Source: Thiodiazotropha sp040506705 (lineage in GTDB: Bacteria > Pseudomonadota > Gammaproteobacteria > Chromatiales > Chromatiaceae). Taken from it: 64,000 nt of DNA. The stretch lies in assembly GCA_040506705.1 (NCBI GenBank), contig JBEVWG010000055.1, forward strand, positions 40,413 through 104,412, given 5' to 3'. Shown in pieces: positions 1 to 8,871 of the stretch. The notes beneath the pieces were generated by a model. The model searched no databases. It was not told the DNA's origin and was given only the letters and a program-made list of their open reading frames with translations. Made by a program: the position numbers and the translations under genes. Every line of letters begins with the position of its first letter. The first letter of the stretch is position 1.

Positions 1-174
1 ATCACCGAGATTGATTATAAAGATTTAAATCTTCTCAAAGCCTATGTCAGTGAAAGTGGCAAGATAGTACCAAGCCGTATTACTGGTACAAAGGCTAAAT
101 ATCAGCGTCAGCTGGCGACCGCTATCAAGCGCGCTCGTTATGTTGCGCTTTTGCCATACACTGATCAGCACTAA
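1..174 (+). CDS. rpsR: 30S ribosomal protein S18, 3' part only
   Basis: The window opens inside this gene; 57 codons and the stop remain. The translation keeps the S18 core (IDYKDLNLLKAYVSE, then KIVPSRITGT and the basic AKYQRQLATAIKRARYVALLP tail region), which binds 16S rRNA in the small-subunit platform next to S6. Bacterial S18 is about 75 residues, so roughly 18 N-terminal residues lie upstream of the window. It is followed 29 nt later by the DUF2232 gene and then rplI, the usual order for the gammaproteobacterial S6-S18-L9 operon. Confidence 0.96.
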   Translation: MTEIDYKDLNLLKAYVSESGKIVPSRITGTKAKYQRQLATAIKRARYVALLPYTDQH

Positions 175-203
175 GAGGAATATATACCTGCCGGGGTAGC
201 GGA

Positions 204-1115
204 ATGAAAGCACTGGCATCCTTTGTGATGCGTGGGCCTGCTCAGTCAGCGATGGTGACAACTGTGCTGGCGATGCTGTCGATTATTATTCCGTTTATCG
301 GTGTTTTCAGTAGCGCAAGTATTGGCTTGGTCACCCTAAGATTGGGCGGCTTGGCTGCAGGGAAGGTGTTGTTGATATCAACCCTTGCATCTGCTGCGCT
401 AATGGGGCTGATATTTGGCAACCCGCTACCGGCACTGGGCTTTTTACTGGTGTTGTGGATACCAGTTACGCTGCTTGGTTTACTGTTACGCAACTCCCGC
501 TCTTTGGCATTTACGACCCAGGCGGGATTGGCATTCGGCATACTGGCCATACTGATGCAGTACATCAGTCTGGGAGATCCAGTCACTTTCTGGCGAGAGT
601 ATCTGGAACCTATGGCTCAACGCTTTATTGAAGCAGGATTGTTCGATCAGGCTCAAAGCGTTCAGGTTCTGGATCAGTTGTCGCAGATGATGTGTGGCCT
701 GGTCGCAGTAGGCTTTCTACTGCAACTACTGCTTAGCCTGTATGTTGCGCGATGGTGGCAGGCGATTCTCTACAATCCGGGGGGATTTTCCACGGAGTTC
801 CAACAGATGCGACTGCATCGGTTGGTCGGGGTAGCGGGCGCAGCAGCCTTGCTGTTGGGTCTACTGCCAGAGAATGCGTATCCGGCCTTTATCGGCTGCC
901 TGGGAGCAGTGATCCTGGGATTGGTATTTCTTCAAGGCATGGTGGTTGTACATGGCTTGATAAAGGGCACTAAATCAGCCCAGCTCTGGTTGGTATTGAC
1001 CTACTTGATGCTGATTATTTTTCTGCCGCAAATGGTACTGGTTCTGATCAGTATCGGTTTGCTGGATATTTGGATTGATTTTCGATCCCGCTTTAAATCT
1101 AAATCTGGCGGGTGA
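204..1115 (+). CDS. DUF2232 (YybS-like) integral membrane protein
   Basis: The 303-residue product is almost entirely hydrophobic, with about seven to eight membrane segments, beginning near residue 17 (MVTTVLAMLSIIIPF) and ending near residue 290. The position between rpsR and rplI and the overall topology fit the DUF2232 family, which often sits inside this ribosomal operon in gammaproteobacteria. The fold resembles S-component-like transporters, but no substrate or reaction is established; I infer only an inner-membrane location. The ATG at 204 follows a GCGGA sequence. Function remains unknown. Confidence 0.8.
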   Translation: MKALASFVMRGPAQSAMVTTVLAMLSIIIPFIGVFSSASIGLVTLRLGGLAAGKVLLISTLASAALMGLIFGNPLPALGFLLVLWIPVTLLGLLLRNSRSLAFTTQAGLAFGILAILMQYISLGDPVTFWREYLEPMAQRFIEAGLFDQAQSVQVLDQLSQMMCGLVAVGFLLQLLLSLYVARWWQAILYNPGGFSTEFQQMRLHRLVGVAGAAALLLGLLPENAYPAFIGCLGAVILGLVFLQGMVVVHGLIKGTKSAQLWLVLTYLMLIIFLPQMVLVLISIGLLDIWIDFRSRFKSKSGG

Positions 1116-1189
1116 GAAGTCGTTGCAACAAACCGCTGAAACCGGTTTTGCTGCAAGCAAACGATTTGACCTAATTAGGGGTGATTACA

Positions 1190-1639
1190 ATGGAAATTAT
1201 TCTATTGCAAAAAGTGGACAACCTGGGTGATCTGGGTGAAAAGGTAAACGTCAAGAGTGGTTACGGCCGTAACTTTCTGATTCCTGCAGGTAAGGCCATC
1301 CCGGCTACTGATGCGAATCTGAAGGTGTTTGAACAGCGTCGTGCAGAGCTCGAGAAAGAGGCCAGTGAAAAATTGCAGGCTGCTGAGGCCCGTAAAGCCA
1401 AGCTGGATGGGATGGATATCTCTATTACCTGTAAGGCAGGTGATGAAGGTCGTCTTTTCGGTTCTATCGGTACCTCCGATATCGCCAAAGCAGTTGTAGC
1501 TGCTGGCGAAGCGCTGGAAAAGAAAGAGGTAATGCTGCCAAACGGACCATTCCGCGTTGCCGGTGAGTACGAAGTCGAGCTGCACCTGCATGCGGATGTA
1601 AATACCAGCATCAAGCTGAGTATTGTCCCAGAGGCTTAA
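1190..1639 (+). CDS. rplI: 50S ribosomal protein L9
   Basis: The product starts MEIILLQKVDNLGDLGEKV, the L9 N-terminal domain signature, followed by the long connecting helix (residues ~40-75) and the C-terminal domain ending IKLSIVPEA. L9 binds 23S rRNA near the L1 stalk. I chose the ATG at 1190 (149 residues, the family length) rather than the in-frame GTG at 1181, because AGGGGTG at 1177-1183 is well placed as ribosome-binding site for 1190. It is the last ribosomal gene of the operon; a large hairpin element follows it. Confidence 0.96.
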   Translation: MEIILLQKVDNLGDLGEKVNVKSGYGRNFLIPAGKAIPATDANLKVFEQRRAELEKEASEKLQAAEARKAKLDGMDISITCKAGDEGRLFGSIGTSDIAKAVVAAGEALEKKEVMLPNGPFRVAGEYEVELHLHADVNTSIKLSIVPEA

Positions 1640-1655
1640 ATCAGCACTGGGGTGC

Positions 1656-1806
1656 ACCTGATCAATTCATGAATTGGTGCATTTTGGCTGAAAGGTTTCG
1701 GCTCTGTGTTAAAAAAACTTCGTAATAGCATGCTATTGCGTAAGTTTTTTTGCCTTGATCCGAAGCCTTTCATCTCACCATGCGCTTGATCCTGAGTTAA
1801 TCAGGT
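1656..1806. repeat. ~150-nt long-hairpin repeat, copy 1 (doubles as rplI terminator)
   Basis: An imperfect palindrome. The outer arms are CCTGATCAATT (1657) and TTAATCAGG (1797). The inner arms are GCTGAAAGG-TTTCGG (1688) and CCGAAGCCTTTCA (1760), and the centre is an A/T-flanked hairpin (1711-1751). The whole element aligns along its length with 34504-34654, with shared stretches including TGTGTTAAAAA and CCTTTCATCTCACC. The central hairpin with its T-run should work as a Rho-independent terminator for the ribosomal operon. The homology of two distant copies marks it as a dispersed element rather than a private terminator. Confidence 0.75.
1711..1751 (+). terminator. Rho-independent terminator after rplI
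   Basis: Stem AAAAAAACTT..TAATAGCA pairs with TGCTATT..TAAGTTTTTTT with a minimal loop, and the descending arm ends in seven T residues. It lies 71 nt after the rplI stop and inside the larger palindromic repeat. Confidence 0.7.
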
Positions 1807-2053
1807 CTCTGCCAAGGCAAATTCATCTTCCGGTTTTACCGTTTCCGAGGAGTTGGATTAGCTTTTCAGCCAACTGTTCTGTTGCTTCAGAGCCTGTAAT
1901 TATCTACACAATCGCAGTGTGGTGGTTGAAGCCACTGACAGTTCGGATCTGTATTCAAAATAGTACCTCTCTCCTTTTCTCGTTTCGCCCAATACCGTAT
2001 GCTTACCAAGCACTACGCACAATCCGATTCATCTCAACTACAAACGAGCTCCG
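1807..2053. other. Intergenic region upstream of dnaB
   Basis: About 250 nt between the palindromic element and dnaB (the whole rplI-dnaB gap is 414 nt). It presumably carries a dnaB promoter, but I cannot point to a convincing -35/-10 pair. The open frame covering 1755-2084 has no recognisable protein and overlaps the repeat; I see no gene here. Confidence 0.5.
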
Positions 2054-3460
2054 ATGTCAGATCCCGCCTATCCTGAAGAGATAGCTGCCTATCCAGAAAT
2101 TGAACAGCGTGCCATCAAAGTGCCTCCGCACTCAAATCAGGCAGAACAGTCGGTGATCGGCGGTTTGATGCTGGATAATGCCAGCTGGGACAAAGTCGCC
2201 GATTTGGTTGTTGAGAGTGACTTCTATCGGAAAGAGCACAGATTGATCTTCAATGCGATCGCTGCACAGGCTGAGGATAGTCAACCTTTCGATGTAGTGA
2301 CCCTTGCGGAACATCTTGAACGCAAGGAATCGCTTGAGGATGGTGGTGGTCTGCCTTACCTGGTTAGACTGGCAGAAGAGACACCCAGCGCGGCAAATAT
2401 CAAATCCTATGCCGGTATCGTGCGTGAATATTCTGTCATGAGACAGCTGATCTCTGTAGGTACAGATATTACCGACAGTGCGTTTCATCCCCAGGGACGC
2501 AAGGCTGAGGAGTTACTCGATGTAGCTGAACGTAAAGTATTCGAGATTGCCGAACAGACCAGCAAAGGAAAGGGTGGGTTTACACCAATCAGATCCCTGC
2601 TGACCCAGGCAGTCGACCGCATAGAGACCCTGTTTCAGCAGGATGAACCGATTACAGGTATCAGTACCGGCTTCTCAGATTTTGATCAGATGACTTCGGG
2701 GTTGCAACATGCAGATCTGATTATCGTTGCAGGGCGCCCATCTATGGGTAAAACCACCTTTGCAATGAACATAGCTGAGAATGTCGCTATAAAAGCGGGT
2801 AAAGCTGTTGCAGTCTACAGCATGGAGATGCCTGGTGACTCCTTGGCAATGCGTATGATGTCCTCACTGGGACGTATTGACCAGTTGAGAGTTCGTACCG
2901 GTAAGCTGGAGGATGAGGAGTGGCCCAGACTCTCTTCAGCTGTGAGTATGCTGGCGGAAACCAAACTCTATATCGATGATACACCGGCCCTCTCACCAAC
3001 AGAGGTCCGTGCCCGTGCCCGACGATTGAAACGTGAGCATGACGATTTGGGTTTGATAGTTATCGACTACCTGCAATTGATGCAGGCGCCAGGGGAAGGG
3101 GATAACCGTACTAATGAGATCTCTGCAATATCCAGGTCGTTGAAGGCTCTGGCGAAAGAGCTGGATGTTCCTGTGATTGCACTCTCTCAGCTTAACCGCA
3201 GCCTTGAGCAGCGCACCAACAAACGACCGATTATGTCGGATCTGCGTGAATCGGGCGCGATTGAGCAGGATGCGGATTTAATCGTGTTCATCTATCGTGA
3301 TGAAGTCTATAACGAAGATAGTCCCGATAAGGGTATAGCTGAGATCATTATCGGTAAGCAACGTAATGGCCCGATTGGTACCACCCGCCTGACTTTCCTT
3401 GGTAAATACACCAAATTTGAGAATTATACGGAAGATATCTACAGCGATGAGGGCTATTGA
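2054..3460 (+). CDS. dnaB: Replicative DNA helicase DnaB
   Basis: This 468-residue protein has the N-terminal DnaB domain (residues ~20-125), the linker, and the RecA-like C-terminal motor. Walker A is GRPSMGKTT at 227-235 and the Walker B region is LIVIDYLQLM; QLNRSLEQR and DLRESGAIEQDAD are typical DnaB signatures. It forms the hexameric ring that unwinds DNA at the fork and recruits primase. Length is normal for the family. The gene overlaps alr by one base (TGATG), so translation is probably coupled. No intein or insertion is present. Confidence 0.97.
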   Translation: MSDPAYPEEIAAYPEIEQRAIKVPPHSNQAEQSVIGGLMLDNASWDKVADLVVESDFYRKEHRLIFNAIAAQAEDSQPFDVVTLAEHLERKESLEDGGGLPYLVRLAEETPSAANIKSYAGIVREYSVMRQLISVGTDITDSAFHPQGRKAEELLDVAERKVFEIAEQTSKGKGGFTPIRSLLTQAVDRIETLFQQDEPITGISTGFSDFDQMTSGLQHADLIIVAGRPSMGKTTFAMNIAENVAIKAGKAVAVYSMEMPGDSLAMRMMSSLGRIDQLRVRTGKLEDEEWPRLSSAVSMLAETKLYIDDTPALSPTEVRARARRLKREHDDLGLIVIDYLQLMQAPGEGDNRTNEISAISRSLKALAKELDVPVIALSQLNRSLEQRTNKRPIMSDLRESGAIEQDADLIVFIYRDEVYNEDSPDKGIAEIIIGKQRNGPIGTTRLTFLGKYTKFENYTEDIYSDEGY

Positions 3461-4557
3461 TGGGGGTTGCTCCGCGGGCTTTAATTGACCATGCCGCTCT
3501 GCGTCACAATTTAAAGCAGGCTCGTCAAGCCGCGGAGGGTAGTAGCGTTTGGGCAGTGATCAAAGCAGACGGCTATGGGCATGGTCTGCTACGGGTCGCT
3601 AAATGCCTCAGGGAAGCGGACGGATTTGCCATCGCGCGGCTCGATGAGGCGCTTTTTCTAAGAAAAAACGGTATTGAGAATCCACTGCTGGTTCTCTCTG
3701 CCTGCGCTACCCGCAGAGATTTTGAACAGGCTATCGATGCCGATATCGAAGTGGTTCTGCATCATCGGCAGCAGTTGGCTGAACTACCCAGCAGCCGATC
3801 AGAATCGGGGTTGTTGAATGTCTGGTTGAAGGTTGATACAGGCATGCACAGGCTTGGTTTCGAAGCCACTGAAATCCCACAGATAGCCCGTCAGCTAAAA
3901 GATCACTCTGTAGTTGATCAAATCAACCTGATGACACATTTAGCCAATGCGGATGATCCTGATGATCCTCTGACAGCAATACAGTGTGAGCGTCTTTTCA
4001 GTATCGATTCAACACCCTTCAAGGCTACTTCGATAGCCAATTCTGCGGCTATTCTGGGCTCACCAGCGAGCCATGCTGACTGGGTTCGTCCCGGTATCAT
4101 GCTGTATGGCGCTTCACCCTTTACCAACGCCACAGCCGCAGAACATGGTTTACGTCCGGTGATGACCCTGTGCAGCCAGGTAATAGCAGTTAAAACTTGC
4201 CAGGCAGGTGAACCAATCGGTTATGGTGGTAGCTATATCTGTCCCGAAGCGATGCCGGTGGCTGTTGTTGCTGTCGGTTATGGTGATGGTTACCCTCGTC
4301 ACGCCCCATCCGGTACACCCGTACTTGTGAATGGGATTCGCCTGCCACTAGTTGGTCGTGTGTCGATGGATATGATTAGTGTGGACGCAAGAAAGCTGCC
4401 TGAAATAGAGATAGGAGATGAAGTAATTCTTTGGGGTAAGGGTCTGCCGGTGGATGAGATTGCCCATAAAGCGGAAACAATCGCTTATGAACTGTTGTGT
4501 GGCGTTAAGCAGAGAGTCTCGTTTGTAGACCTCAATCTTGGAGAAGTGAAGAAATAA
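3460..4557 (+). CDS. alr: Alanine racemase (PLP)
   Basis: The product interconverts L- and D-alanine for peptidoglycan. The PLP lysine is K35 in VWAVIKADGYGHG; the C-terminal domain carries GYGGSY, VGYGDGYPR and GRVSMDM motifs, including the second catalytic tyrosine region. The start is ATG 3460, overlapping the dnaB stop; the TTG three bases upstream would add one residue only. The 365-residue length is normal. The stop overlaps the radA start (TAATG). The dnaB-alr-radA order is common in gammaproteobacteria. Confidence 0.95.
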   Translation: MGVAPRALIDHAALRHNLKQARQAAEGSSVWAVIKADGYGHGLLRVAKCLREADGFAIARLDEALFLRKNGIENPLLVLSACATRRDFEQAIDADIEVVLHHRQQLAELPSSRSESGLLNVWLKVDTGMHRLGFEATEIPQIARQLKDHSVVDQINLMTHLANADDPDDPLTAIQCERLFSIDSTPFKATSIANSAAILGSPASHADWVRPGIMLYGASPFTNATAAEHGLRPVMTLCSQVIAVKTCQAGEPIGYGGSYICPEAMPVAVVAVGYGDGYPRHAPSGTPVLVNGIRLPLVGRVSMDMISVDARKLPEIEIGDEVILWGKGLPVDEIAHKAETIAYELLCGVKQRVSFVDLNLGEVKK

Positions 4558-5933
4558 TGGCTCAAGGGAGTAAAAAAGCTGCAAAAACGAACTATGTTTG
4601 CCGCGATTGTGGTGCCAGTTTTCCTAAATGGTCAGGACAGTGCTCCGAGTGTCACTCCTGGAATTCATTGGAAGAGAGTCTGTCGGTATCTAAGGCCAGC
4701 CAAGGTCGGTATGCCGGTTATGCCGGAACCGGTGGACAACAGGTGCTTGCGCTTACCGATGTTGGAATTGAGCGTGAAGCCCGAACCACTACTGACAGTT
4801 CAGAACTCGACAGAGTACTCGGTGGAGGTCTGGTAGAAGGTTCAGTTGTTCTGATCGGTGGAGATCCTGGGATCGGTAAATCGACCTTGCTGATTCAAAC
4901 CCTGGCTAGACTATCTAGCGGATTGCGTTCCCTCTATGTCTCCGGTGAGGAGTCGCCCAGGCAGATCTCAATGCGAGCGACTCGCTTGGGTCTGGTGGTG
5001 GATAAATTAAAACTGTTGCCGGAAACCTGTGTGGAAAGGATTATTGCCATAGCGGAACGGGAATCGCCACAGGTAATGGTGCTGGATTCGATTCAGACCA
5101 TGTATACCGAACTCCTGCAATCAGCGCCAGGTTCAGTCTCCCAAGTACGAGAGGCTACCGCACAGCTGGTTCATTTTGCCAAACGCAGTGGCACTGCACT
5201 GTTTCTGGTTGGGCATGTTACCAAGGAGGGAAATCTTGCTGGTCCCAGGGTTCTGGAACACATGGTTGATACTGTGCTCTATTTTGAAGGGGAGGCTGGC
5301 AGTCAGTTTCGTCTGATACGTACTATCAAGAATCGATTTGGTGCAGTGAATGAGCTCGGTATGTTCGCAATGACGGATAAAGGGCTCAAAGAGGTCAGTA
5401 ATCCCTCCGCCATTTTTCTGTCACGACAGGCAGAGAAGGTGCCGGGTAGTGTGATCCTGGTGACCCGAGAGGGTACTCGCCCGCTACTTGTAGAGGTTCA
5501 GGCACTGGTGGATGAGAGTCCATTGGCCAACCCGAGGCGGATTACGCTGGGCCTGGAGCAGAATAGACTCTCAATGCTGCTAGCGGTTCTGCATCGCCAT
5601 GGTGGCATCGCTATGTTTGATCAGGATGTCTATGTGAATGTGGTGGGGGGGGTGCGGATAACTGAAACTGCATCGGATTTGGCTGTATTAATGGCAGCAC
5701 TCTCAAGTTTTCGTAATCGTCCTCTGGATCATGGGCTGGTGGTTTTTGGTGAACTGGGCTTGACTGGGGAGATCAGGCCGGTTCCGAATGGCCCGGAAAG
5801 GCTGCGTGAGGCTTCAAAACATGGTTTCAAACGAGCCGTAGTGCCTAAGGCGAACACCCCAAAGCAGCAGATTGAAGGACTGGAAGTGATTCCTGTGGAA
5901 ACCCTTGCTGAGGTATTGGAGATTGCTTACTAG
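4557..5933 (+). CDS. radA: DNA repair protein RadA
   Basis: The N-terminal zinc finger uses C15, C18, C29 and C32. The RecA-like ATPase has Walker A GGDPGIGKST at 101-110 and the family-specific KNRFG motif at K258. The C-terminal third is the Lon-protease-like domain (GLVVFGELGLTGEIRPV). RadA promotes branch migration during homologous recombination. At 458 residues it has the usual length. Its start overlaps the alr stop by one base. Confidence 0.96.
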   Translation: MAQGSKKAAKTNYVCRDCGASFPKWSGQCSECHSWNSLEESLSVSKASQGRYAGYAGTGGQQVLALTDVGIEREARTTTDSSELDRVLGGGLVEGSVVLIGGDPGIGKSTLLIQTLARLSSGLRSLYVSGEESPRQISMRATRLGLVVDKLKLLPETCVERIIAIAERESPQVMVLDSIQTMYTELLQSAPGSVSQVREATAQLVHFAKRSGTALFLVGHVTKEGNLAGPRVLEHMVDTVLYFEGEAGSQFRLIRTIKNRFGAVNELGMFAMTDKGLKEVSNPSAIFLSRQAEKVPGSVILVTREGTRPLLVEVQALVDESPLANPRRITLGLEQNRLSMLLAVLHRHGGIAMFDQDVYVNVVGGVRITETASDLAVLMAALSSFRNRPLDHGLVVFGELGLTGEIRPVPNGPERLREASKHGFKRAVVPKANTPKQQIEGLEVIPVETLAEVLEIAY

Positions 5934-5988
5934 TATGACGCACCACACTAGAGATTCTTTAGGCTTTTAAGAGCCGTTGCAACAGTTC

Positions 5989-6354
5989 CTAACCTAAAGC
6001 TTCGAGATCGCGCTGCAGTAGAATGTCGTCGCTGATATTTAACTCAACAAGGCGTCGCAGCAGAGAGATACTGATCATATCAATCTCTTTACAAAGCAGG
6101 CCAAGCTGTCCATCTTCCACATGTGCACAGGTGGTCAGCATCGAGATACTCTCACCATCATCAAGCATGATCTTCAATGTGACTTCATCATCCACCTGAG
6201 GCTGCCATTCTTCCGGGATATTAACCAGCGCCCCTTTTAATGAGATGTCGAGTAGTGTGGTTTTGTAGTTGCCACTGCTTGCTTCAATGGTTGCAGGTGC
6301 ATCGAAAATGATTCTATGGAAGCGTCGGCGTTCTTTAGTTTCAATATTGCTCAT
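5989..6354 (-). CDS. PilZ-domain protein
   Basis: A 121-residue single-domain PilZ protein. The N-terminal basic motif RRRFHR and the DISLKGA motif (D-x-S-x-x-G, residues ~37-43) are the two cyclic-di-GMP contact sites of the family, so binding of c-di-GMP is likely. There is no signal peptide or extra domain, suggesting a cytosolic adaptor. It lies 11 nt downstream of the FHA gene on the same strand, probably one transcript. The neighbouring flagellar genes suggest a role in motility or attachment control, which is inference. Confidence 0.85.
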   Translation of the reverse strand: MSNIETKERRRFHRIIFDAPATIEASSGNYKTTLLDISLKGALVNIPEEWQPQVDDEVTLKIMLDDGESISMLTTCAHVEDGQLGLLCKEIDMISISLLRRLVELNISDDILLQRDLEALG

Positions 6355-6365
6355 GGCGATTCAGG

Positions 6366-7001
6366 TTATGTGTGAAACTGCATTTGTGTTCCCCCAACCT
6401 CGATCAAATCCCCGTCGTTGAGCAATTGACCCTTATCGGCAATCGGTTGCTGGTTTATCGTTGGCGGATTAGGGCCTTCCAGGAAGGTGATATAGTAGCC
6501 TTCTTCCCGACGGGCAATCATGGCACAGTCGCCTCCAGTGTGACCGATACGGGTCATATTGCGCTTTAACGGTATAATGCGGCCAAAATTGTCGCCATTG
6601 ACGATCTGTAAGACTCCTGACGAAGGGGTATCATCCGCTTCCTCAGGCTCTTCGTTTTCCGGCTCAGCTGATTCTGTTGCTGGAGATTGGCTTAGATCGG
6701 CACCTAGCTCCATGACATCTTCAGCAAATGCCAGGGTATGCTTGCCTATTTGTATGACATCACCATGATGTAGATTGATCTCCTCTGTCTGTTCATGATT
6801 CACAAGCACAGGGAAGTCATCATCACGAGCTTTTAGTCGATAGTCGCTGCCATCATCAATAATCGTGGCCTGAAGTGGGGCGATAGCCAGACTATCAATA
6901 GCAACGGCACAGTCCGAATCCCGACCAATATCTGTCGATCCGGGCTGTAAATGAAAAACGTCGATAACTCGACCTTTGAATGAGAGTGTCAGTTTTGGCA
7001 T
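6366..7001 (-). CDS. Double FHA-domain protein
   Basis: The 211-residue product has two FHA-like beta-sandwiches. The first covers residues ~1-80 (STDIGRDSDCAVAI, then NHEQTEEINLHHGDVIQIG). The second covers ~130-210 (TRIGHTGGDCAMI, NQQPIADKGQLLNDGDLIEVG). An acidic linker rich in E, P and S separates them. FHA domains bind phosphothreonine peptides; the first retains the G-R pair but not the usual S..H motif, so binding is uncertain. No kinase lies next to it. It is co-directional with the PilZ gene 11 nt away. Confidence 0.8.
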   Translation of the reverse strand: MPKLTLSFKGRVIDVFHLQPGSTDIGRDSDCAVAIDSLAIAPLQATIIDDGSDYRLKARDDDFPVLVNHEQTEEINLHHGDVIQIGKHTLAFAEDVMELGADLSQSPATESAEPENEEPEEADDTPSSGVLQIVNGDNFGRIIPLKRNMTRIGHTGGDCAMIARREEGYYITFLEGPNPPTINQQPIADKGQLLNDGDLIEVGGTQMQFHT

Positions 7002-7284
7002 GGAGCTTTTTTTAGATACAACCTGTATAAACCCAAGTATATATCTAGTTTTATTAGTAAAACACTATAAATGTCACTTTATAAACGTCAGCCAAGGAAT
7101 TAAACGATTACGAATCAACCAAACCGATGCTTGGGCGATTATCTGCTAACCTTATTGAATAACAATATGTTATTTGCGAATGTTTAATTAAAATCTTGGA
7201 TCGTCGTAATTTTGACATTTTACAAAAATGCTGCTTAACTTCGCACCATTCCTACGGAATTCATACCGCAATAGGGCCTGTTGA

Positions 7285-8757
7285 ATGGGGCATAGTTCTG
7301 ACAAAGACGGTTCAGTGTTTCCTAATCTCTGTATTTACCTTTTTGATCAAGACGCGGAGCGTCAAAATTATCTGCAACATATCCTGAGTTTTGTCGAAGG
7401 AGAGGTTGTGGTAATCAATGATCTTTCTCTGCTTGATACCAGTAATCAAGGCGGGGCCACCTGTGTGGCGGTAATGTTGGGGATTGGGCTAAGTCGCAAT
7501 GAACGGTTGACGATTGTTAAGGGTCTCTCTGAGAGTCACCCCAGCCTTCCTGTTTTTCAAATTTACGATCAGCAGCAGGGGAGTCCTGAATCATTTGAAG
7601 GATTCGATAATGTCATAGGTAATTTTAAACTGCCTACGCTCTATGACGACCTCATGACACTGGCCCATAAAGCCCAGGTCTTTCAAGAGTTAAAGAATCC
7701 TGAGGGTGGAAACAGCCGACCAGTTGAGCTGTTTCGAAGTTTATCAGGCAGCAGCAGAGCAACGCGACAGGTCAATAAGATGATTGAACAGGTCGCTGAC
7801 TCCGAGGCGACTGTGCTTATTCTTGGCGAGTCAGGCACAGGTAAGGAAGTGGTGGCACGTAAACTCCATTTTCACTCTGTACGAAGAGGTAAGCCTTTTG
7901 TCCCGGTAAATTGTGGCGCCATTCCAGGAGATCTTTTAGAGAGCGAGCTGTTCGGGCACGAAAAAGGTGCGTTTACCGGTGCAATCAGCGCTCGGCAAGG
8001 GCGATTCGAAATGGCAGAGGGCGGCACCCTTTTTCTCGATGAAATCGGTGATATGAGCATGCCGATGCAGGTGAAGCTCCTCAGAGTCCTGCAGGAGCGG
8101 ACTTTTGAACGTGTTGGCAGCAATAAGACTATTCCCTGTAATGTACGCATCATCGCCGCAACCCACCGAAACTTGGAAGCAGCTATAAAAACAGGGGATT
8201 TTCGTGAAGACCTCTACTATCGCCTGAATGTATTTCCGATTGAAATGCCACCACTCAGAGAACGGGTGGAGGATATTCCTGTCTTGGTGAATGACCTGAT
8301 CCATCGGATTGAAAACGAAAAGCGTGGTTCAGTCAGGCTTACACCAGCGGCTGTCGCTGCCTTGAGTCATTACCGATGGCCGGGTAATGTCAGAGAGCTT
8401 GCTAACCTGATAGAACGTTTGGCTATTCTCTATCCCTATGGTGTCGTTGATGTGGGTGAGCTTCCTGAGAAGTTTCGACCTGCGGTTGACTTGATGGACA
8501 CCACCCAGTTACCACAAGTTACTCTCCAGGGTGATGAACCGGGAACCACATTGAATGCACCACGACTGCCTAATGATGGCATTGATCTGAAGGCACATCT
8601 TAACTCTTTGGAGCAGAGCTTGATCCAGCAGGCTCTTGAGGAGTCCGATGGAATTGTCGCTCATGCTGCAAAACGACTGCATATGCGACGAACCACACTG
8701 GTGGAAAAATTACGTAAATATGGTCTGCAGCGTCAAACAGAGTCGACGGGAATTTGA
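7285..8757 (+). CDS. fleQ: Sigma-54 flagellar master activator FleQ
   Basis: The 490-residue protein has an N-terminal degenerate receiver-like FleQ domain (1-~125), an AAA+ domain (~150-390) with Walker A GESGTGKE from G181 and the sigma-54-contacting GAFTGA loop at 228-233, and a C-terminal Fis-type helix-turn-helix (~445-482, HAAKRLHMRRTTLVEKL). FleQ activates class II flagellar genes, and in pseudomonads binds c-di-GMP. The ATG at 7285 has only a weak ribosome-binding site. It heads the flagellar regulator block, followed by fleS and fleR. Confidence 0.92.
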   Translation: MGHSSDKDGSVFPNLCIYLFDQDAERQNYLQHILSFVEGEVVVINDLSLLDTSNQGGATCVAVMLGIGLSRNERLTIVKGLSESHPSLPVFQIYDQQQGSPESFEGFDNVIGNFKLPTLYDDLMTLAHKAQVFQELKNPEGGNSRPVELFRSLSGSSRATRQVNKMIEQVADSEATVLILGESGTGKEVVARKLHFHSVRRGKPFVPVNCGAIPGDLLESELFGHEKGAFTGAISARQGRFEMAEGGTLFLDEIGDMSMPMQVKLLRVLQERTFERVGSNKTIPCNVRIIAATHRNLEAAIKTGDFREDLYYRLNVFPIEMPPLRERVEDIPVLVNDLIHRIENEKRGSVRLTPAAVAALSHYRWPGNVRELANLIERLAILYPYGVVDVGELPEKFRPAVDLMDTTQLPQVTLQGDEPGTTLNAPRLPNDGIDLKAHLNSLEQSLIQQALEESDGIVAHAAKRLHMRRTTLVEKLRKYGLQRQTESTGI

Positions 8758-8810
8758 CGTTGTCCATATACAAGAACAGTAACCAGTTGATAGTAAAGGA
8801 TAAATAATTT

Positions 8811-8826
8811 AGGCACGTATTTTGCA
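8811..8826 (+). promoter_or_regulatory. Sigma-54 promoter upstream of fleS
   Basis: AGGCACG-TATT-TTGCA matches the -24/-12 sigma-54 consensus (TGGCACG-N4-TTGCA). The GG is at 8812-8813 and the GC at 8824-8825, the required 12-nt offset. It lies 46 nt before the fleS GTG start, as expected for FleQ-dependent fleSR expression. Confidence 0.85.
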
Positions 8827-8871
8827 AACATCGTCAGTGAGGAATGAAGACTGACGAATGAGGCTAATGAC

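Noticed and set aside
1755..2084. 109-residue open frame upstream of dnaB
   Set aside because: It overlaps the palindromic element and the dnaB start, has no recognisable domain, and its composition is unlike the neighbours.
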